The notes under the pieces are model-generated. The model was not told where the DNA came from and made no database searches. It was given only the letters and a program-made list of their open reading frames with translations. This document shows positions 24,803 through 34,084 of a stretch of DNA of 64,000 nt, piece by piece; the stretch's first letter is position 1, and each line of letters opens with the position of its first letter. Origin of the DNA: Hypomyces perniciosus (Eukaryota > Ascomycota > Sordariomycetes > Hypocreales > Hypocreaceae); the NCBI GenBank assembly GCA_008477525.1, contig SPDT01000011.1, positions 1 to 64,000 on the forward strand. Reading direction: 5' to 3'. Made by a program: the position numbers and the translations under genes.

Positions 24803-25275
24803 TGTCGGATAACAAGGTGTTGGTTGAGAGGTGGAGACTTTGTTAATTGGGATAATAGGAAAAAGAGTTAGATGCTACTGCTTTATGCAGTATGGGGGCG
24901 TACGCCGAGGTCGGGGTGTATATAACACATGAATGACCCACCTGAGGGAAAGGGGCTAGAGGAAGAAATGCTTCCCTGACGAGAGGAACAGAACAGTGAA
25001 TGAATAATCATCGTAATACGGAGTACAATCACCCCATTATGCCGCAATGGCCACTCCCGTACGGAGTACATCTAAGAAGAAGGGACATAATGACGCGAAG
25101 GAGAGGAACGCGACGCGTTCCCTAGGCACTATAAATTGGTTAGCCAGGAAACTATTACGGGACAGGGAAAGAACACACAAGGACGAGAGATCAATTGAGA
25201 TGGACTACTCGGTACAGGTGGCATTAACCCCTATTTCGTATTATGACTGCTAACTATAGCATACGTGACGTGACA
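24803..25275 (+). repeat. Solo LTR, family B, split by another LTR (copy 2)
   Basis: It starts TGTCGGATAACAAGGTG and ends ACGTGACGTGACA. The halves 24803-24865 and 25078-25275 together rebuild the 263-bp unit seen at 12628-12890, including GGAACGCGACGCGTTCC and TATAAATTGG. The middle 212 bp is a family C LTR. Confidence 0.7.
24866..25077 (+). repeat. Family C LTR nested in a family B LTR
   Basis: It runs AGTTAGATGCTACTGC … GTACATCTAAGA and shares CTTTATGCAGTATGGGGGCG, AACACATGAATGACCCACC, TGCTTCCCTGACGAGAGGAA and CACTCCCGT with the other family C copies. Flanks AAAAG and AGAAG look like a decayed 5-bp duplication. It contains two exact TACGGAGTA nonamers (25017 and 25060) absent from the other copies. 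Confidence 0.65.
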
Positions 25276-25305
25276 CATTCTAAGAGATGTGATCTGATGG
25301 GCACC

Positions 25306-25545
25306 TGTCGGATAACGTCGGTCCAGTTGTTGGAATAAGCAAAAATATGTATGCAAGGGAACCTGTGATCTGACGTGAGGTGAAACAGAACGCGCGGCGT
25401 TCTGCTTCTATGATAAAATGACTGGAAGAGAATCCAATAAAGAGGGGAGGAGAAGAACAAAGAGAACATAGAGCAATTGAGTGGAATTCTGGCGCCCCAT
25501 CTTCGTGATGTGAACAAGCTGACTACGTAACTGGGTTTTCCAACA
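25306..25545 (-). repeat. Solo LTR, family A, with perfect target duplication
   Basis: 240 bp. On the minus strand it reads TGTTGGAAAACCCAGTTACG … ACCGACGTTATCCGACA. It is bounded by the perfect direct repeat GCACC (25301-25305 and 25546-25550). This is the best-preserved copy of the family and defines its ends. Confidence 0.85.
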
Positions 25546-25843
25546 GCACCTTGCATAATTTTCCATAATAGCATAGCCTCACATTGCTCGAGCTGTCGAG
25601 CGGCAGTTTTGTTCTCTGCATAATTGAATGTAACAAAATGTTACGGAGTGCGGATCAGTTACATATGTATACAAAGGAGATACATAAGGAGCGTAGGTTT
25701 AATCGTTGGATCACGGGCGATCCAGTACTTCTCGTGCGCTCCAGTCCTGATTGGCTCGTCGGTTCATTGTTTCTCCGTTCCGATCGTTCCTTAACGCAGT
25801 GATCCGCCAATCACACCCCTAGGACTTCGGCGGTACACGCCAC

Positions 25844-26025
25844 TGTTGCATAAAATCTAATTAGGGTGTAATTAACAGGGAAATGACTCACACAGTAAAA
25901 GGGGCTGGAGGAAGAAAATACTTCTTCATTGGAGGCAGAACACAACGCATCTTCACCAATGGATACACTTTTTAGTCGTACGCTGACCCTTTCGTGCTGT
26001 AATCGTCACTCCCGTGGATCTAACA
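25844..26025 (+). repeat. Solo LTR, family C (copy 3)
   Basis: 182 bp from TGTTGCATAAAATC to CCCGTGGATCTAACA, with AAGGGGCTGGAGGAAGAAAA in the middle as in other copies. Flanks GCCAC and AATAG do not match. It lies about 200 bp upstream of the gene at 26219 and may border its promoter. Confidence 0.6.
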
Positions 26026-26218
26026 AATAGTCACGTAATGGAATGTTTTAACATCGTACTTTTATACTCTTTTGTACGCAACAGTACAGAGTACGGGGCT
26101 GTGCTAACAAGTCATGTGATCATATGCTTCTAGCGGCGCGATTTAAGACGACTGATCCCCGCAATCCGCGCAAACACAATTTCCTTGTCTATTGCCCGTC
26201 TCGATTCATACGACTAAG

Positions 26219-27019
26219 ATGGGACTTCAATTTAATGATCTACCACCAGAGCTGAGGACCTTGATCTGGGAATACGCAAATTCATTACGATTCGTCTTTT
26301 GTGTGGATATCCAAATCCTCAACCCACGTTCTAGACAACGGCGTTATAGAATCAGCTTCACGAGCATTTCAGAATGTCGGTTCCCGACGTGTCGTGAGGA
26401 ATGGGAAGTGAGCAGAAAAAAAAGAAACAGAAACAGCCACACCTTTACACCAACCGAAAACAATATTTTCCCCACAAATCGATTTCTCATTGACGCACCA
26501 TCGATTACCCTGGACCCAAATACCGATGTGGTTTACTTTACTGGTGACTATGGGGGTTTTTTCGACGTTTTCGCTTTTACTTACCCCAACCTTACGCTTA
26601 CGTCTGTGGCTATTCGAACTATGGATTGGGAGCTTGAACAAAATAATACGAATTTAGAACGTCTATGCAATTCCTTCCCGCATCTGACAGAGATAATGTT
26701 TTTATCCCTATCATCCGATACAACAGAGAGCATGCTCTGTGAGGCAAGAAATAAATGTGAGACCCACCTTCGCAAGGGACAGGACGATTGTGAAAAAATT
26801 ATGCAACGGCGTTATTCCAATTCCATCTTTGGCGAGGACGTTGGAAGTGGCCAAGAGAGGCGTATCATCTATCAACGCACCGGGGCTTTCTACGCTGTCC
26901 TCCACCAGAAATCTGAGAACCCAGTTAGCACAGCAGCTATTCCTGGCATTGAGTTGCTATCTTTGATTTTCCCAATGCAGCACCCTTCATCCCAATTGGA
27001 GCTGGTAAAGGTGGACTAG
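26219..27019 (+). CDS. 2EXR/F-box-like hypothetical protein, intact
   Basis: A single-exon 266-residue protein starting at ATG 26219 (MGLQFNDLPPELRTLIWEYA); the open frame extends upstream only through non-ATG codons. The N-terminal pattern F-x-D-L-P-P-E-L-R-x-x-I-W-E is the signature of the large fungal 2EXR/F-box-like family, whose members are mostly uncharacterised. Further along are PTNRFLIDAPSITLDPNTDVVYF, typical of the strand-rich middle of this family, and LERLCNSFPHLTEIMFLSLS, a leucine-rich stretch. There is no transmembrane segment or signal peptide. No lesion was seen, in contrast to most neighbours. A binding or adaptor role is inferred from the N-terminal motif alone. It sits between solo LTRs and a transposase relic. 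Confidence 0.75.
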   Translation: MGLQFNDLPPELRTLIWEYANSLRFVFCVDIQILNPRSRQRRYRISFTSISECRFPTCREEWEVSRKKRNRNSHTFTPTENNIFPTNRFLIDAPSITLDPNTDVVYFTGDYGGFFDVFAFTYPNLTLTSVAIRTMDWELEQNNTNLERLCNSFPHLTEIMFLSLSSDTTESMLCEARNKCETHLRKGQDDCEKIMQRRYSNSIFGEDVGSGQERRIIYQRTGAFYAVLHQKSENPVSTAAIPGIELLSLIFPMQHPSSQLELVKVD

Positions 27020-27379
27020 GGTGTATAAGAGGAGAGTGGCGGTGGCTCGTTCGCCCAATGTGATTGAACTTGTAGTCCCGAAGCGAGAGTATGTATATAG
27101 CTATGTATTAAAGTTGATTATACATACATACGTCATTCTGTTCACTTTTTGCATTAGAAGAAAAATCTTCCACTATTTCTCCCGCTTGTCCGCATGGGCA
27201 TTGGTTTGTTAGCGCTACTCCGATCTGGTGGATCGTGTTCCAAGGGACTCTCTTTGAAGGTGTGCCTTGTGTGGTTGCGTGGAGTTCGTGGTCGCTGCCT
27301 GAGGGGAGCCACGTGACCGTGATCTCATTGCCGTTTCCCCCAAGCGCATCAACAGTGCCATATATGCGGCGGGTATATT

Positions 27380-28644
27380 CTTCTTCGTAAGACCTTCGTC
27401 TCTTTCCTTTGCATAGCATTGAAGAAAGCAGGCCTTCTAAATAGGTGTAGTCTCGTCAATAGCTAGCTTTTCAATCTTACGGCGACAGGCATTTTTAATT
27501 GGCGAGAAAATTGAAATATCGACAGACTGGAGAACGTGGGAGGAATGAGCTGGTAGGAATAGTAAATAAATATCGTTTCTGAAGCATTCGTAAAGAAAAT
27601 TATCGGCTGCATGGCTCCCATGGCCATCTACAATGAGAAGTCTGTTCTACTTCTTTTTGGACTGCGTTTGGGGAATGAAGATGTTATGTAGCCGAAATAA
27701 AGCCTTCTCATCAGTAATCCAGCCTCTCGTAGCTGCTGTGAAGCACCAGTCTTTATATAAATCCAATTTGAGGGAAACCATTGTTGTTGAAAACTTTCAC
27801 CTTTGAAAATGACCAGGGGCTAATTGCTTGGCCGGTTGCTAAGACACACTCTACAGTTGGAGCCCAGCAACGCGATCCTATCAATCACCGATCAACAGTT
27901 ATAGGGCTCATTGAAGGTTTTAGAAATGATTGAATTCGACACTCTTGCTGATCCCAAGTAAGGTGGGAAAAGCTGCTACTTAAATATATAAAACTAGGTG
28001 GTTTAAAATGAATGTTCTTCATAAAGAAGTGAGCTGTTGGAATGAAGAGATCTGGCTTCATTACTGAGGTTGACAGATCCGGGCTGTTTCCTAAATATCA
28101 TCTTCTTCTCTAAGCTCCCAAGCGCGAGGCCATTTGCTCCCAGGCCCTCCATTATCCCTGTTTCGTCCATATTGTAACGATATTCGGCTGGGATTTCTTT
28201 GACAGCAGGCAGGTTGAGTTGGGCGAAGAATTCCTTAATATTATCAGTTGATGCCCCATTATTACGATCAGAATCAATACTTTTGCCTCTGACAGGTCTG
28301 ATTTCCGGGTTACGGCGTAAAAGACCGTTAATCCAATGTTTCCCAAGCGGTTGGGTATCACCTGCAAAAAAGGCTTCGCGAGGCAAAGGTTTCGAGTTGA
28401 AGATGCGTTGGTGGCAGCCTCAGGGCAGCATGGGTAAGAACCCAGTCACAGAGATGTTTTTCCTGTATTTGAGAAAGCCTTTTCTGGGGTTCGTGAGTTC
28501 TTCTGACATTCTCTGTACCATGAAGCCGGTCACGAAGTATTGAATGAGGAACTCCCATAAGCGGGCAGCACTACGTAGCTGGCTCCCATTTTCCACGTCT
28601 AAAAGCGCGCTTTTTACGTGTTCTTCTGTGTAATAAAAACGCAT
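27380..28644 (-). mobile_element. pogo/Fot-like transposase relic
   Basis: A DDE transposase of the Tc1/mariner superfamily, broken by several frame changes and stops. In order from 28644 downward: an N-terminal helix-turn-helix piece (YTEEHVKSALLDVENGSQL); a second helix-turn-helix piece of CENP-B type (QKRLSQIQEKHLCDWVLTH); GKHWINGLLRRNPEI and EYRYNMDETGIMEGLG with the first catalytic Asp (about 28130-28180); PLVIFKGESFQQQWFP in fragments (about 27760-27810); LIVDGHGSHAADNFL with the second Asp (about 27600-27650); PAHSSHVLQSVDISIFSPIK (about 27500-27560); and a tail QCYAKERDEGLTKKNI. The motif set is diagnostic of pogo-type elements in fungi. Terminal inverted repeats were not located. Confidence 0.8.
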
Positions 28645-28845
28645 AAGGAAGAAGCGAGTCGGCTTAGTGATGGGATCGAGCCAGGGCCACGCCGGCTGGG
28701 TGACCTCGAACTCCCCTATGGCAAGACATGGTGGTCGGCGGATAGGAGAAGACTCCATTCGCAACAGGAAGCTAAGCCTGGGGTCGTGCCCAGATAGCCT
28801 GGTGGGCCGTAACAGTTTACCAAGAACGGAGAAAATATCGGGTCC

Positions 28846-29091
28846 GGCTCGCAACCGGGGCGGTCTTGCTGCGAAATCGCGATGTTGTCACTGGATATGC
28901 TGAACGAGACTGGCTTAAGGTGTAAACCTTTGGAACGCGACCACAGCGCACGCGTAACGACTACGAAGCGCCGTAAGATGACTGTGGCACCGCTACTGGA
29001 CTGGCAATCTGACTTTGGATGAAGTAACTAGCACTCTCAGACTTAGCTCGCACCCAGGGTGGTCTTCGGATCGTGATGTCGTCACTGAATA
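28846..29091. repeat. Two diverged 48-bp direct copies
   Basis: 28846-28894 and 29045-29091 align as GGCTCGCAACCGGGGCGGTC / AGCTCGCACCCAGGGTGGTC, followed by TCGCGATGTTGTCACTG / TCGTGATGTCGTCACTG. They lie just before a LINE endonuclease relic. Their role is unknown. Confidence 0.45.
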
Positions 29092-29094
29092 GAA

Positions 29095-29375
29095 GTTGGC
29101 CACAGCCTCCAAGTACCAAAAGTCCTCCATCTGCGTCCCCTTGGACACTCCATCTCCAACAGAGTCGATCTTTCCACGACACTGCCCTCTCCCTTGTCTG
29201 GAAAGGCAGGTACGACATCATCCTGATCCAAGAGCTATAGGTGAGACGAGATCGCACAACGCACCACAGACAAACCAAAACCCACCCTGGCTATCAGACT
29301 TTCAACCCAATTAACGACGGTCCAACACGACCCCCTCGGTTCTCACGTACGTCAGGATAGCTTTAATCAGGCTAC
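29095..29375 (+). mobile_element. LINE endonuclease relic
   Basis: The plus strand reads, across stops, SLVWKGRYDIILIQEL and then HPGYQTFNPINDGPTRPPRF followed by TYVR. This order, an IQE motif followed by a HPxY…RPR…TYVR block, is the apurinic-endonuclease-like N-terminus of Tad-type fungal LINEs. Nothing further downstream could be matched to reverse transcriptase. It may belong to the same family as the RNase H relic at 2.5-2.8 kb, but the two do not overlap. Confidence 0.5.
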
Positions 29376-30489
29376 GTGATGTGATAGTTGAGGCGCACCT
29401 TTGGGTGGGGGCATGACCAACAGTGGGGCTTAACAGCGACATTCAACTCGCCATTTACTGGATGTAAACGGTCATAACTTTTCAAAGGTACAGTCACTTT
29501 TATTGCATATGTATCGGTGACTGGGCAAGAAGCACAAAACTGCATGTTCTCATTGCCAACCTTGGAAATGAAGGACCTAACAACCATTCTGACGCGTGCT
29601 ACGGCCAATGCCAGACCATACATTGGGCGATGAAGCGGGAGGTGAGTCCTCGCCACTCTATTCCTATTGAAGACTAGCCTGTGCTTAGCGTCGGAGGCGG
29701 CTACGTGCATCGAACGTCGTAAATGGTAGTACATAACTATCCGCTTCGTTTGTCGCCTTTACACAACTCCCAGAGAGCGATACGAGGGCACGAGAGAGCT
29801 CTAAATACCATCTTGGCTCGAGGTTACAGACAAGCCAGAACAGAGTTACTGATTCGGCGAGATAGATAAGGATTTTTACACCATGGGATCCAAATGGCTG
29901 ACATTTCTCCATTCCCTAGGTGTGACCAGCAGGCAGAATGCTCAATTGGCCAGCTGCCGCCGCCAAGGAAGGGTCAATACCAGTGCCACCCCAGCTGGTG
30001 TCGTGCAAAGCAAAAGGTTTGAGTTGTTCGCAACGGAAAAAACCGGAATGAACTTGTGGAAGAGGCAACGGGAAGCCGGTGCATGCGAGGGTGGGAGATG
30101 CGGTTAGGTTGCCGGCTGCAAATTTCAGAGGGCAAACTTTATCAACGGCTGGCGACCTGGTGTTACTCTTGGCGAGACGATCATCCACATTGGGAGAGAG
30201 ACTGTAGCCATGAGGAAACGAGGAAACCTTTCTGGATCTGCCGGTTGCGCTGAATTCATGCAGTCTTGAGCGTCGCCGAACGGATGACGCAGTTGAGGTC
30301 CGGATGGCTCTGCTTTTCGAACCTTTGCCATTGAACTTATAACCGGGCGGAGAATTTCAGATCCCCGATAGGTTTGGATGTGATTCAAAGTATGCCATCC
30401 GGTTCCCTGCATCAGAGCGTTGGCTGGTCTCGAGTGCATAGCCGACTAAGCAATCCGTTAGCAAACAACGCCCGCTCATAGATGGCTTT

Positions 30490-31170
30490 CTCTCTACCAT
30501 CCGTTCTTAAGCGAGCTCGGTGACAGTGGTGGGGAGATATAAGGGACCGGCTCTTCTGTCCGCGGACGATCTCAGGTATTTTTTATCATCATCCTATCTC
30601 AACCTTCTTCCGCAGTCAATTCTACACCACTGGCTAATGTCTAACACTGACAGGCGTCGACGTTTATGGTGACTGGGGGCAATCGGCCGAGATTAGTGAC
30701 GCTGCTTGCTCGAGCGCCTTTTGGGGACACGATGTTGCCGTCCATGAGGTGGACTTTTTTAATACCAACAGTTGCCTTAACGCTCTTGAGAGGGGGGATA
30801 ATGACACTCCTAGAGACCTCTATGATATTGAGGAACCTTTGTTTGATTGTTTGGCCTCGGGCGCGACAGTTATCCAGAGTGACGTGGATATGGTGTGGGA
30901 GCCTACGATTTTCCCTGGCGGCAGCCCTCAAGGAGACAGCTCGACATCTACAGTTCTCAGCGTTCCTTTGCTACGGATGCTCTGCCCTCACTGGAACCGA
31001 ACTTGTCACTGACTGACTTCCAAAGCCTGTGCGACGAATTTTTCCTGCACGGATCGATCTCAGACGATACCGTGGATCACTCAGTCTTTGAAGGGTCGCT
31101 AACTGTGACGATCCGGGTTGATTCTCAAGGGATCCGAGGTTCGCACAGAGAGGTCAGGGATGAATACTGA
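30490..31170 (+). pseudogene. Unrecognised gene fragment with one clear intron
   Basis: I do not recognise the product. A short upstream exon (VVGRYKGPALLSADDL) ends at an intron, 30576-30653, with donor GTATTT, branch CTAAC and acceptor GACAG. After it a long open stretch reads VDVYGDWGQSAEISDAACSS, then SAFWGHDVAVHEVDF, NALERGDNDTPRDLYDIEEP and SDVDMVWEPTIFPGGSPQGD. It is acidic and Asp/Trp-rich and could be part of a secreted protein. That frame stops near 31012. A shifted frame continues (PSLEPNLSLTDFQSLCDEFF) to 31170, so a frameshift is likely near 30950. No start codon or signal peptide was identified. The flanking sequence on both sides gives no further coding match. Confidence 0.45.
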
Positions 31171-31845
31171 GCAGGGTAACGTAGTCACTATTCTGTAGAA
31201 CTGGTGGTTCAGGTGAATGATTGTGTTAACGACTGTCTCAAGCCAGTAGACCGATCCTCTGGAGGCGCGGTCACGGGTGAACGTGTGTGCACACGTGACG
31301 TTTGCAATGTTCGGGTGACTTAACTGTCATCGACCTCACCGGAGACTCTGCAGATGAAGAAGCCGGTAACCGACTTGCCAAACCTCGAATAAAAGGTAGA
31401 AATGGCCGCAAAAGGAGAAAAAGAACATTTAAAAAGCCTGCGAAACACGTTACACTGAGCCTAACAGCCCTGATCGCGGGTGGACTGGAACATGTATGGA
31501 ATAATCGCTGCGGGGAGTGGCGTGAAAGGGATGGAGGCGTTAAACCTAAACAGTTCACAGGAAGCCTTGAACGACTTGAGCTATATTGAAGTGCGCCCTG
31601 ACTATTGTGGTTTCCCGATTTGACTGGAATATAACAGGTTATCCGGTTGTTGGCAAGGGATGAATGATTTTATGGGATTCGTCATCGAAGCAGACATTGC
31701 AGAGCAAATCCTACAGCATCATAGTGTGTTGGTGCCGGCCGCGACCACGGTTACCCTGAGGAAAGAATTTGCATGGCAGGTCAGATAAAAGGGATAGCTG
31801 GCTTCAAGATGGAGGCGATAATAACGTTTGGGTTGGTGTTTGTGA

Positions 31846-32420
31846 TTAGTCTATGGAATTATACCATGTGATGAGGGTGTCTCGTTGAGTGCTAGAATCT
31901 AATTCTAACAGCCATGCCCGGATCAAACTCATAATCATTCTCTTCGGCTTCCTCGCCTCCAATTGTTCACTTTCTGCTCGTGGCTGTAGGCCTGGTAGCA
32001 CATACCCGCGCTGATTTGCCACCACCCTCATGTTATTACGCTCAAATTCCGTGGATTGATGTGTATGCCCAAAGATCCAAGTCTCGACGCCATCCCACTC
32101 CTCCTGATCCACAAGATCCGTCGCAAACGCCCACGCCCACGGATTGTTGGCATGCGTCGGATGAGAAGTGCCTTCCATGCACGGCGCGATATGCGTCACG
32201 ATGAGAAGCTGTCTCTTGGGGCTGTTTTTCTGGGTAGCAATTCATGCGACTTGGTAGCGGAGCCAAGAAATTTCTTCGGCGTGGCGATGGTTGTGTTTCT
32301 GAACAGTCCACACGGTTATCTTTTTAAAGTCGTTGATTTTTGCACACGTGATCCCTGGATGACCCTTAACGCTCTGGGAAGGCTTCATTTGGCAATTTGG
32401 GAACACCCGGCGGAGTAGAG
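31846..32420 (-). pseudogene. Calcineurin-like phosphoesterase, C-terminal relic
   Basis: The minus strand carries the C-terminal half of a metallophosphoesterase: KINDFKKITVWTVQKHN, HAEEISWLRYQVA, QLLIVTHIAPCMEGTS with a metal-ligand-type His, and EEWDGVETWIFGHTHQSTEF with the GHTH metal-binding motif (about 32048-32090), followed by RVVANQRGYVLPG. A TGA at 32242-32244 interrupts the frame between RYQVA and IATQKNSPK; it would arise from a CGA or CAA codon by a C-to-T change. The N-terminal half with the first metal motif (DxHxD) and GNHE was not found upstream, so the gene is both truncated and stopped. The family contains fungal Ser/Thr-phosphatase-like proteins of unknown substrate. Confidence 0.7.
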
Positions 32421-32429
32421 ATAAAAGGG

Positions 32430-33790
32430 ACCCTGGCCATCACCATCTAATAAATCGTCGATAATATCGCGGTGCTGTTCAATGTAGAGTCTCCATGGTG
32501 GTCGCAGAATCCCTTTGCGAAATTGATATGGATGTTTTTTATAGCAAAGTTTCCTGGGGAATGAATATTGCTGGCTGGTTGATCGCTTTGCGAGCTCGAA
32601 TACGTTGATGGATGTGTCCAAGTAGGTGATGTAGAGCTTCAGTTTGGTGATTCCGTTGTCGTGGCGGGACATCACGACGATTCAGACGTCCGCGTGGATA
32701 CGTCTGCATTTTGATGGGCTTGGTTTCTTGATTGGCTTCTTAGATGGAGGATGTGCGAGCAATTGGTTTTTAGTTAAGTTCCTGGTGGAGCGATAGGGAT
32801 TGTAAATGGACATCGTAAATCTGCCCCGGAGCGATGAATGCCGCATTTATCACCGGTTTTTTTTTTGGATGGCTCGATAGTTGGGAAAGCTGAGGATCTT
32901 GGCAGCTTCGTTGACTGTATCGTTTCGCGACTTCCCAGACATTGGACCAGCGAGTGCATGTAGTGCTGGTTAAGATGGCGAAAAGGAGGGGAAATATTGG
33001 CATCATCGCGAAGGTGAAATAACCTGTCTTGTTGCTCCTCGCATGGGGAATACGAGATGGGGAATGGCGTGCACTACTCCGTACATTTACGAGCATAAAC
33101 GGCTTCTTCAATTATATTGTTGAAAAAGGCTATGTATTGAGGTTTTAGCCTGCGTTGCCCGATAAACTTGTAGGTACTTAAGAATATCTCTCCAGCCAAT
33201 CAGTTTAAGCCAACAGCCGTGCATTTAAGCCCAAATATTTCTTCCACTTTTGGCTTTTTAGCTGTAACTAGGTAAGTAATTGTACCCCAAAGTATCCACC
33301 ATGACCACAAGTGAAGAGTAATATTGCCTTACTCTACGATGTAATGGGCTCCTTTTCTGATCTAGCGCTGTTACCCAGAGGCCCCTCGTCCGCTCATCTA
33401 CATGATGAGTCCATTGAAAATACATTACATGCAAAGTCAGAAGACAAACTCACAATCGGCAATAACAATAAAATAAACTTTATACGCTGATAGCGGGGAA
33501 ACATTCGGCCCCGATGGCCAATTTAGGCAACGGAATGCAAGAACCACACAGAACAGCTTCCGGCAATCTCAACCCAAAGACGGATACGATGAGTAGTGGG
33601 CTAGGCTGCGTTGGTGGGGAGACCTCTCTATTCCGCTTCATTGCCAACCGAGAATTCTTAATTCAGTAACGATATGTATGTATTTTCAGCCCCTACTGTA
33701 ATAAAAAATTTCTTAAGTCTAAGCTATTTTTACCTATTAGTATAGAAGTTAATATTCACACTGTTTCTCATACAAATTTAATATGGGAGT
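32430..33790. other. No confident gene
   Basis: A minus-strand open frame at 32385-32675 (…GILRPPWRLYIEQHRDIIDD…) and one at 32770-33111 with a hydrophobic start (MMPIFPLLFAILTSTTCTRW) look mildly protein-like but match nothing I know. An exact TACTCCGTA lies at 33075. The interval 33120-33790 shows nothing. Confidence 0.35.
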
Positions 33791-33794
33791 GGTC

Positions 33795-34080
33795 GGAAAC
33801 CCCCGGTGGTCGGAAACAGGGTACTTGGACTTATCTATGAGATGGTTATTTGTGGACGGGGTGTGGGCTGGATAGCGAGTACTGACTGTGTAGTGTGAAG
33901 AATCCAGAAATTGCCTCGTGGGAAAGCAGGAACAGGAAAAATAAGCCCTGTTCCTGCTCCACCAAACAGCTACTTCTAGCTTAATGAGTACATACAGACC
34001 ACAGTAGGGGCACGGTAAAAGCCACATGTGGCACATATGGTCTGTGCTCTGACCAATTTTCCCAACCTAAACTGGAGGAT
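33795..34080. repeat. Dispersed repeat family D, copy 2
   Basis: Same orientation as 4535-4855, with GAAGAATCCAGAAATTG, GGGAAAGCAGGAACAGGAA, CTTCTAGCTTAATGAGTACA and GTAAAAGCCACATGTGGCAC. It lacks about 90 bp found in the other copy. Ends are not defined by duplications. Confidence 0.65.
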
Positions 34081-34084
34081 ACTC

